In this document: positions 43,621 through 49,893 of the stretch, piece by piece
How the letters are laid out: every line of letters begins with the position of its first letter
How positions within the stretch are numbered: the first letter of the stretch is position 1
From: Desulfosoma sp.
Lineage (GTDB): Bacteria; Desulfobacterota; Syntrophobacteria; Syntrophobacterales; DSM-9756
DNA length: 64,000 bases
NCBI GenBank assembly: GCA_037481875.1
Contig: JBBFKY010000001.1
Coordinates: forward strand, 473,782-537,781
Direction of reading: 5' to 3'
The notes under the pieces: generated by a model
What the model was told of the DNA's origin: nothing
Databases searched by the model: none
The model's input: only the letters and a program-made list of their open reading frames with translations
Made by a program: the position numbers and the translations under genes

Positions 43621-43953
43621 ATGAAACAATATGTGATTGATCAGCTGCGGGAATCGGACTACGATCGTATTCGAGACTATCTGACGGCCCACGCGGAATC
43701 GGCGGCCATGGAAGGCATCTACTATGTGGACCTTCCCGATGCGTTATATACGGAGCTTCAAAAAAACCACGATCACTGCCAACCTTACTACTTTGCCGTA
43801 AACCTCACTCGAAAACAGGTGGGTTTTGAATGGCTCATTCGAAGCCGAAAGAGTCTGCGCTGTGCATGCATCGGCTACGCCACGCAGGCTCAGCGCGATT
43901 ACATTATCGAATACGCCGACGGCATGCTGGACAGATTGCGAATCAGGCTTTAA
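43621..43953 (+). CDS. Small conserved protein of unknown function
   Basis: 110 residues from the ATG at 43621, preceded by GGAGG. Acidic and aromatic-rich, with MKQYVIDQLRESDYDRIRDY, a GIYYVDLPDALYTELQ block, HCQPYYFAVNL and a pair of cysteines in RCACIGYATQAQRDYII. Conserved-looking, soluble, no known domain. The gene after it starts 25 bases downstream, so the two are probably in one transcript. Confidence 0.65.
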   Translation: MKQYVIDQLRESDYDRIRDYLTAHAESAAMEGIYYVDLPDALYTELQKNHDHCQPYYFAVNLTRKQVGFEWLIRSRKSLRCACIGYATQAQRDYIIEYADGMLDRLRIRL

Positions 43954-43978
43954 CGGCCGAAGGCTGAAGGAATTGGGG

Positions 43979-44881
43979 GTGAAGGTTTTTCACGAAGGTT
44001 CCACGCCGTACCTTGTGCCCACCGAACACCCATGGACAGTCTTGCAAAAGCTTCCCGTACAAGGCCGAAAAGGGCTCTGTGTTGCGGGAAGCGGTGATAT
44101 TCCGGTCTATTTTTCATCCTTTGAACCCGATTCTCTAACGGTGGTGGATGTATCGATCCAGGCCTGTGCCTTGACAGAGCTCAAGAAAGCCGCCTATCGG
44201 CGTTTGAACCGTCAGGAGTTTTGTGAATTTTTCTTTCACGGCATTCCCGAAGCGAACAAGTTGTGGACGACCCTTTGGGGCTTAGATCCCCCGACATCCA
44301 CCCAAAGATTCGCTTTGTACGGCAAGCTTCGAGAAGAAATCAGCTTCGAGGCGCAGCAATTTCTCGATACGCTGATTTTACGTGATTCCGACCTAAAGAA
44401 CCCTTTCACGGCTTTCCTGCGTCCGACAGACAGATTTCACCTGGGACTGCTGCCTTGTTTGAAAAGCGATGCCTTCTACCGTTTGTGGGTTCAAGGAGCA
44501 CACCGTCCTTTTTCCATCATCGCCTCTTCGCTTGAAGATTTCCTAATTTCCACAAACGAGGCTTTTCACATCATCTACACGTCGAACATTGTGGAATACC
44601 TGAGAGCTTTTCATGTGATGCATTTCGGTCTGGGATCCTTTCGAAAATTCATGGTTTCCTTCTGGCAGGCGCTGCACCGTGTTTTGATTCCCAAAGGCTT
44701 CGCGGCGTTTTATGTATGCCAGGGAATTGAAACTCAAAACTTTAGACGTCTTGTGAAAGAGCTCGCCCCGCCGACCTTCATGGAGTATAAGACCCAATTT
44801 GTGCCCATAGCCCTTCGGCCGCCGCTGCTTGCCGGTGCCGTGTGGCGCCATGTGGTGGTGCTCTTTCAAAAACATCCTTGA
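43979..44881 (+). CDS. DUF3419/BtaA-like SAM-dependent transferase family protein
   Basis: 300 residues from GTG 43979, preceded by AAGGA; the frame stays open upstream but overlaps the preceding gene. A Rossmann-like SAM-binding block reads GLCVAGSGDIPVYFSSFEPD then LTVVDVSIQACALTELKKAA, the pattern seen in DUF3419 proteins (3-amino-3-carboxypropyl transferases of betaine lipid synthesis, BtaA). The C-terminal half has the IIYTSNIVEYLR and AALHRVLIPKGFAAFYVCQG-like blocks that close the fold. No BtaB partner is adjacent. Product and acceptor are uncertain. Confidence 0.6.
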   Translation: MKVFHEGSTPYLVPTEHPWTVLQKLPVQGRKGLCVAGSGDIPVYFSSFEPDSLTVVDVSIQACALTELKKAAYRRLNRQEFCEFFFHGIPEANKLWTTLWGLDPPTSTQRFALYGKLREEISFEAQQFLDTLILRDSDLKNPFTAFLRPTDRFHLGLLPCLKSDAFYRLWVQGAHRPFSIIASSLEDFLISTNEAFHIIYTSNIVEYLRAFHVMHFGLGSFRKFMVSFWQALHRVLIPKGFAAFYVCQGIETQNFRRLVKELAPPTFMEYKTQFVPIALRPPLLAGAVWRHVVVLFQKHP

Positions 44882-44959
44882 AAGAGGGAAAATCGGACAC
44901 CGAAGGCTGAACCCATGAAGGTTTCGTGAAGAGACAAAATGATACTGGAGTCAAAGACA

Positions 44960-45457
44960 ATGGCTCGAGAGCGCAAAGAATTGATGCTTGAAGCTTTCCT
45001 TGGGGAAGCCAGAGCCCATTTTCGGCTTTTGGCTTACGCTCGAAAGGCGGACGAAGAAGGCTATCCTCAGATCGCTCGCCTGTTTCGTGCCATTGCCGAA
45101 GCGGAAAGGGTTCATGCCGGAAATCATGCATCCCTTTTGGATGAGGTGCGGTCCACCGAAGAAAACTTACAAGCAGCTTTTGCGTCTGAATCTTTTGTAA
45201 ACCAGGTGGCCTACCCAAAACTTCTCAAGGAAGCTTGGGCTCTCGATGACAAAGCGGCCATCTGGTTTCTCACCTCCGCACGCAATGCCGAAGAACGACA
45301 CGCCAAGCTGTACAAGATGGCTCTGCTACACCTGATTTCCGACCGTAGCCCTGCATACTTCGTGTGTCAAAATTGCGGATGGGTGACAGAAGATGCGGCG
45401 CCGGACCAATGCCCCAACTGTGGAAGGTCTTCGGAAAGCTTTTCACAGGTCTCATGA
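44960..45457 (+). CDS. Rubrerythrin
   Basis: About 165 residues; the ATG at 44960 has GGAG upstream, and an alternative ATG at 44939 adds 7 residues. An N-terminal ferritin-like four-helix domain has the diiron ligands in EAFLGEARAHFRLLAYA, AEAERVHAGNH and NAEERHAKLYK. A C-terminal rubredoxin-like Fe(Cys)4 domain has CQNCGWVTEDAAPDQCPNCG. Rubrerythrins reduce hydrogen peroxide in anaerobes. It is followed by trmI. Confidence 0.93.
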   Translation: MARERKELMLEAFLGEARAHFRLLAYARKADEEGYPQIARLFRAIAEAERVHAGNHASLLDEVRSTEENLQAAFASESFVNQVAYPKLLKEAWALDDKAAIWFLTSARNAEERHAKLYKMALLHLISDRSPAYFVCQNCGWVTEDAAPDQCPNCGRSSESFSQVS

Positions 45458-45531
45458 GGGGCGACTCGGCGGACCTGGGTATGAACCTTTAGAAGACGCA
45501 GAGCCAAGGAAGAAAGGACAGGCAAGGATTC

Positions 45532-46356
45532 ATGAGCGCGTTTCAACCGGGAGAACTGGTGCTTCTCACATCACAGAAAGGCAAGACCTGGCTTGTTCGA
45601 GCAGGGTCAGGATCCTTTTCGTCGCATCTGGGAAACGTGGATCTTCAGGACGTGGTCGGTCGTCAGGAAGGCGAATTTCTGGAAACGCATCAAGGAGCCA
45701 AAGTCTTTCTCTTTCGTCCGTCCCTTGGAGACTACATCCACAAGCTCAAAAGGCGAACGCAAGTCATTTATCCTAAAGACATCGGAGCTTTTTTGGTTTA
45801 CGGCGATATTCGCCCGGGCGATGTGGTGTTGGAATCCGGCATCGGCTCAGGAGCTCTCACCTTGGCGTTGCTTCGAGCCGTTGGTCCTACGGGGCGGGTC
45901 ATTTCGGTGGAAATTCGACCTGAATTTGCTCAACTGGCTCGGAAAAACATCGAAGTCTTTTTTGGAGAAGCACCGAAAAACCACACGCTTCTTGTGGCGG
46001 ATGTCACAGCCCTACCTTTGGTCGCACCGGTGGATCGCGTGGTCTTGGACCTTCCCGAACCCTGGCACGCTGTGGAAGCGGTCTCCGCCTGCCTGCGCAC
46101 GGGAGGGCTTCTCGTTTCTTTGAGCCCCCAGGTGGCCCAGGTTCAGATGGTCTGCCAGGAATTGAAACGTCATGGCTATGTCAATGTGACCACCTTTGAA
46201 CTGCTGAAACGTAATTGGAAAATCGATGCTCGACGTGCCAGACCTGAGGACCGAATGATCGGCCATACGGGTTTCATCACGGTGGCGAAGAAGATTGTCC
46301 GCACGTTGGAGGAGGTTCCGACGATTCGAGACCCCGAAGCTCCCGTACCGACGTAA
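45532..46356 (+). CDS. trmI: tRNA (adenine-N1)-methyltransferase TrmI family
   Basis: 274 residues. An N-terminal beta domain has the family's RPSLGDYIHKLKRRTQVIYP block. The SAM-binding motif is VVLESGIGSGALTLALLRAV. VVLDLPEPWHAVEAVSACLR and GLLVSLSPQVAQVQMVCQEL complete the class I fold. In bacteria TrmI methylates A58 in the T loop. Its 3' end overlaps, on the opposite strand, the small Cys-rich protein gene of the feo cluster. Confidence 0.93.
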   Translation: MSAFQPGELVLLTSQKGKTWLVRAGSGSFSSHLGNVDLQDVVGRQEGEFLETHQGAKVFLFRPSLGDYIHKLKRRTQVIYPKDIGAFLVYGDIRPGDVVLESGIGSGALTLALLRAVGPTGRVISVEIRPEFAQLARKNIEVFFGEAPKNHTLLVADVTALPLVAPVDRVVLDLPEPWHAVEAVSACLRTGGLLVSLSPQVAQVQMVCQELKRHGYVNVTTFELLKRNWKIDARRARPEDRMIGHTGFITVAKKIVRTLEEVPTIRDPEAPVPT

Positions 46357-46480
46357 GGGAGCAGGATCCGGAACAGCCGGAGCAATGAGAAGTTTCACCT
46401 CGAAACGTCTTGATGAAATGACGCACCACGACCACAAAACCTGCCGCCACGAAAATGCCCACAACGAGATGCTGCCACAT
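46277..46480 (-). CDS. FeoB-associated Cys-rich membrane protein
   Basis: 67 residues from ATG 46480, preceded by AAGGAG. One N-terminal membrane helix (LVVGIFVAAGFVVVVRHFI) is followed by a short tail with CSGCSGSCS and more cysteines. This is the pattern of the FeoB-associated Cys-rich protein family that lies beside feoB in many anaerobes and may help move Fe(II). It follows feoB in the same direction, and its 3' end overlaps trmI. Confidence 0.8.
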   Translation of the reverse strand: MWQHLVVGIFVAAGFVVVVRHFIKTFRGETSHCSGCSGSCSLTSVRELRGLESSEPPPTCGQSSSPP

Positions 46481-46507
46481 GACGGAGAACTCCTTTTTCA
46501 CATGAGG

Positions 46508-48748
46508 CTAGGAACCCAGGCCCAGCAATCGACCGCCTTGGTAGACGGCCGTGGCTACCACAAAGGCCACCGTGGTGTTGAAAACCATGGAAAACACGCC
46601 CCATTTCCAGGAGCCGGATTCCTTAATAATGCATGTCACTGTCACAAAACACGGCGAATACAACATGATGAAAACCATGGCCGAAAAGGCCACCAAGGGA
46701 TTCCAGTGAGGGTCCCGACGCAGCCTTTCACTAAGGCTAAGACTTTCTTCCACATCCAGTTCCCCCAGAGAATACGCCGTGCCCAAAGTGGAAATGATGA
46801 CTTCCTTGGCGGCGAAACCACCCACCAAGGCCACGTTGGTTCTCCAATCAAATCCGCACCAACGCGTCACCTTCTCAAGAGCCGTGCCCATTTTCCCGGC
46901 AAAGGAGGCTTTGAGGGCTTCAGAAGCCTCTTCTTTGTCGATGGCCAGCAGTTGTGCTCGAACTTCCTGCAGGGAGGCCGGTAAGGCCTGCTCTTCCCCC
47001 GATGCCAACCGAGTCCTGTCTTCTTCTGATAACCTTTCCAGAACGGCTTGGCGGGCCGCTTCAAGGCGGGCTTTTTCCGATTCCGGAAGGCCGGGGTAGG
47101 TCATCAAGGCCCACAAAACCACAGATATGGCCACAATGACGGTGCCTGCCTTTCGAATGTATTGCCAGATGCGTTCCCACGTATGAATCATGAGCCCTTT
47201 AAAAGTAGGAATGCGATAGGGTGGAAGTTCCAAGAGAAAGGGACTGCTGGGGCCTCGAAGGATAGTCAGTCGAATAATCTTGGCCAACACTAAAGCAAAG
47301 ACCCAGGCCAATAGGGTGAGAAGAAAGAGCATTTGGGCACGGTTTTGAGTAAAAAAAGCGGCGATCAACATGGCCAGGACGGGAACCTTGGCACCGCAGT
47401 TCATGAAAGGTGCGGTTAAAAGTGTGGCGAGGCGTTCCCGAGATGTGCGCAATGTTCGGGTGGCCATCACACCCGGCACCGCACAGCCTCCGGCGATCCC
47501 TCCTGAAATGATAAAGGCCATAAAAGAACTTCCGTGCAGGCCGAAGATCCGAAACACTCGATCCAACATGTAAGCGGCCCGAGCGAGATATCCCGTGTCT
47601 TCCAAAAAGGCGATGGCCAAAAACATGAAAAAGATCAAAGGGACAAAGCCCATGACACCGCCCACACCATCGATGATGCCGGAAACCAAAAGAGATTGCA
47701 GAGGCCCTTCCGGCGTGACCTTTTCCGCCCAGCGGCCTAAAGCCCCGAAAGCCGCTTCAAACCACTGCACGGGTAACTCGCTGTAAGTAAATGTGAATTC
47801 ATAGACGGCATAAAGCACTGCCACCATGACGATAGGGCCGAAGAAACGGTTGGTGAGCACTCGATCGATCTGATCGGAAAGGTGCAAGCGATTGCCTTTG
47901 AGGCGCTGTTCCACCACTCCGTCCTTAAGCAAAGCGGCGATGAAACCGTAACGATGATCGGCGATGATGGCTTCCGGGTAACTGTCGAGGGTTTTTTGAA
48001 TGTGTTCGGTAAGCTTTCCCGCCATGGCTTCCAGGACCTCGGAAACCTTGGCATCCTTTGCCCGCCCTCTCGACTTCACTTGCTCGTCTTCTTCCAGATA
48101 CTTCAAAGCCGTCCAGCGAGCCGGATACAGGTCGGTAAGGAACTGATGGTCCACAATGATTTTTTCCATTTCCTTCAGGACGGGATCCACATCGGGCCCA
48201 TAGGAGATATGAAGCGGTTCCCAACGACGCCCCGATAAAGCCGTCTCTACTGCGGTCTGAATAAGGTTTTCCTTACCCTCGCCACGGCGTGCCACCGTCG
48301 GCACCACCGGAACACCCAATCGTTTGGAAAGTTCTTCCGCGTGGATGCGCATCCCTCGCCCTTCGGCCACATCCATCATGTTGAGCGCCACCACCACGGG
48401 GACTCCTAGTTCCAGAAGCTGCAGCGTGAGGTAAAGGTTGCGGTCCAGGTTGGAAGCGTCCACGATGTTAATCACCACTTCCGGTCGCTCATGAACAAGG
48501 AAATCCCGAGCGACAAGTTCTTCCAAAGAATAGGCCGTCAGGGAATAGGTACCCGGCAGATCCACCAGCCGAATCTGTCGGCCGTTTAAGGAATAAAGGC
48601 CTTCCTTTTTTTCCACGGTGATGCCCGGATAATTGCCCACGTGCTGGCGGGCGCCGGTGATGGCGTTGAAAAGTGTGGTCTTGCCGCAGTTGGGATTGCC
48701 CGCAAGAGCAAAGAGGTGTTCCGTGGATTCTCGAGGTGCTTTATTCAT
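46508..48748 (-). CDS. feoB: Ferrous iron transport protein B
   Basis: 746 residues. The N-terminal GTPase has G1 GNPNCGKTTLFN, G3 DLPGTYSL and G4 LNMMD. The C-terminal membrane domain has Gate-type motifs, such as GGCAVPGVMATRTLRT and PFMNCGAKVPVLAMLIAAF. FeoB imports Fe(II) across the inner membrane with GTP control by FeoA. Start overlaps the feoA end by 4 bases (ATGA). Confidence 0.97.
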   Translation of the reverse strand: MNKAPRESTEHLFALAGNPNCGKTTLFNAITGARQHVGNYPGITVEKKEGLYSLNGRQIRLVDLPGTYSLTAYSLEELVARDFLVHERPEVVINIVDASNLDRNLYLTLQLLELGVPVVVALNMMDVAEGRGMRIHAEELSKRLGVPVVPTVARRGEGKENLIQTAVETALSGRRWEPLHISYGPDVDPVLKEMEKIIVDHQFLTDLYPARWTALKYLEEDEQVKSRGRAKDAKVSEVLEAMAGKLTEHIQKTLDSYPEAIIADHRYGFIAALLKDGVVEQRLKGNRLHLSDQIDRVLTNRFFGPIVMVAVLYAVYEFTFTYSELPVQWFEAAFGALGRWAEKVTPEGPLQSLLVSGIIDGVGGVMGFVPLIFFMFLAIAFLEDTGYLARAAYMLDRVFRIFGLHGSSFMAFIISGGIAGGCAVPGVMATRTLRTSRERLATLLTAPFMNCGAKVPVLAMLIAAFFTQNRAQMLFLLTLLAWVFALVLAKIIRLTILRGPSSPFLLELPPYRIPTFKGLMIHTWERIWQYIRKAGTVIVAISVVLWALMTYPGLPESEKARLEAARQAVLERLSEEDRTRLASGEEQALPASLQEVRAQLLAIDKEEASEALKASFAGKMGTALEKVTRWCGFDWRTNVALVGGFAAKEVIISTLGTAYSLGELDVEESLSLSERLRRDPHWNPLVAFSAMVFIMLYSPCFVTVTCIIKESGSWKWGVFSMVFNTTVAFVVATAVYQGGRLLGLGS

Positions 48749-48987
48749 TGGGATGCCTCCACATCAACCAGAATATAATCCGCCTCATTGTTCCGCAAAG
48801 TCAGTGTGAACTGGCGCACACGAATGGCTACAGGGTCCTTGAGGGGCGCTCGACCCTGAACCTGAATGGGTGTTCCCGGAACGAGCCCCATATCTCGAAT
48901 GCGACGTCCCAATTCGCCGGTGGCCGTCACTTTCACGATAACTCCTTTCTGCTTGGGTTCCATGTGGCGCAAAAGCACCGTGGGCAT
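48745..48987 (-). CDS. feoA: Ferrous iron transport protein A
   Basis: 80 residues, SH3-like FeoA fold with the VTATGELGRRIRDMGLVPGT block and a C-terminal RNNEADYILV strand. It precedes feoB with a 4-base overlap. An AAAGGA site precedes the ATG. A DtxR-like box lies just upstream, so this should be the iron-regulated start of the feoA-feoB-Cys-rich unit. Confidence 0.93.
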   Translation of the reverse strand: MPTVLLRHMEPKQKGVIVKVTATGELGRRIRDMGLVPGTPIQVQGRAPLKDPVAIRVRQFTLTLRNNEADYILVDVEASQ

Positions 48988-49005
48988 AGGATTCCTTTCT
49001 TTTAA

Positions 49006-49024
49006 TTAGGGGAACCTAACTTTA
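49006..49024 (-). promoter_or_regulatory. DtxR/IdeR-like iron box upstream of feoA-feoB
   Basis: TTAGGGGAACCTAACTTTA matches the DtxR/IdeR consensus TTAGGTTAGCCTAACCTAA at 14 of 19 positions. It contains the perfect palindrome TTAGG-N4-CCTAA. It is 19 bases upstream of the feoA ATG. Confidence 0.6.
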
Positions 49025-49031
49025 AGAGCCG

Positions 49032-49057
49032 AAAAAGAGCGGCTCATGAGCCGCTCT
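49032..49057 (-). terminator. Intrinsic terminator after the second feoA gene
   Basis: On the minus strand AGAGCGGCTC-AT-GAGCCGCTCT forms a 10-bp palindromic stem (effective loop TCATGA) followed by TTTTT. It separates the single-gene feoA2 transcript from feoAB. Confidence 0.78.
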
Positions 49058-49092
49058 GTAAAAACGCTCTTGGGGCTTGATGTGTCAAGAAA

Positions 49093-49389
49093 TCAGGTTG
49101 GACCGCCGCATACCAAAATTTTGTTACTCACACCGGCTCCCAGACTCAGCGTGCTTCCATGCACCTTCACAAGACAAGGGCGATCACAGCCGGCACACAG
49201 CACTTCCAGTTCCGCTCCCGGATATATCCCCAGGGCCGCCATGCGGGCACAGAGATTTCTTCCGCCTTCGATGCGTTGGACCAAAAGACGCTTTCCAGAC
49301 GGAGCCTGGGAAAGGGGAAAGACCGGACCCGGACATACCTTATCGCGAGCACATGGAGAATCACAACGTGTCATAGACCACCACCTCAT
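49093..49389 (-). CDS. feoA: Second FeoA-domain protein, Cys-rich N-terminus
   Basis: 98 residues. The ATG at 49389 has AAAGGAG five bases upstream; an internal ATG at 49374 is less well placed. The N-terminus carries CDSPCARDKVC, and the SH3-like FeoA core reads RIEGGRNLCARMAALGIYPG and HGSTLSLGAGVSNKILV. Two FeoA proteins per system are common in deltaproteobacteria. Its promoter is overlapped by an iron box, and a terminator follows the gene, so it is monocistronic. Confidence 0.85.
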   Translation of the reverse strand: MRWWSMTRCDSPCARDKVCPGPVFPLSQAPSGKRLLVQRIEGGRNLCARMAALGIYPGAELEVLCAGCDRPCLVKVHGSTLSLGAGVSNKILVCGGPT

Positions 49390-49417
49390 CGTCGCTCCTT
49401 TCTGATTTGAGCAAATC

Positions 49418-49447
49418 TTAGGTAAGCCAAACTTTGGTCCCTGTCAA
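49418..49447 (-). promoter_or_regulatory. feoA2 promoter overlapped by DtxR/IdeR-like box
   Basis: Minus strand TTGACA (49442-49447) and TACCTA (49419-49424) are separated by 17 bases, with a start near 49412. The box TTAGGTAAGCCAAACTTTG (plus strand 49418-49436) matches TTAGGTTAGCCTAACCTAA at 14 of 19 and covers the -10, the classic arrangement for iron-dependent repression. Confidence 0.65.
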
Positions 49448-49608
49448 GAGAAATCAAAAAAGAAGGATTTATGGGTGGGTTGAAGGCGAGCCCTCGCTGA
49501 CGCTGCATGGAGATTTGACCGTAGAAAACCTTAGGCCGGGATTGTCCTAAAAGCTCTATGATTTCATAATAAAAAAGGCCTGATGCGGGAAATCTGACGT
49601 GACTTAGG

Positions 49609-49775
49609 AGCTTGTCCAAGAACGCCCCATGACCGCTGCATCGCAAGCCGTTTTGCGGTAGGGGCGAGGCGCCGCCTCGCCCCTACAAACCCGAAACCGG
49701 GCTGTTGCCTGGAAGCACAAGCCCTTTGGCCCGCTCATTGAGGCCGGCGGGGCGCGCGTTTCCAAGAAAAGACAC
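49609..49775 (+). repeat. Dispersed palindromic repeat, best-preserved copy
   Basis: It starts GCTTGTCCAAGAAC. A perfect 13-bp palindrome GTAGGGGCGAGGC / GCCTCGCCCCTAC sits at 49658-49686 (3-base loop), followed by CGGGCTGTTGCCTGGAAGC, TTTGGCCCGCTCATT and a GGCCGGCGGGGCG arm ending GCGCGTTTCCAAGAAAAG. Shares this block order with copies at 15764, 26148 and (weakly) 14647. Confidence 0.75.
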
Positions 49776-49823
49776 AGTTTCAGGCAGTTAAGGGCGAGGC
49801 GCCGCTCGCCCCTGCCTTGAAAT
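49763..49823 (+). repeat. Second repeat fragment (CAGTTTCAGGC type)
   Basis: CACAGTTTCAGGCAGTTAAGG followed by GCGAGGCGCCGCTCGCCCCT. The same join, CAGTTTCAAGCCTGTG plus GTAGGGGCGAGGC, occurs at 27937-27980. These two look like one subtype lying next to the larger copy. Confidence 0.5.
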
Positions 49824-49893
49824 GCCATGAAAGACCTTGGTAAAGCCATTATTCGGTCTGGTTCTTAATATTTTTCAGAGGCAGGAAGAATCC

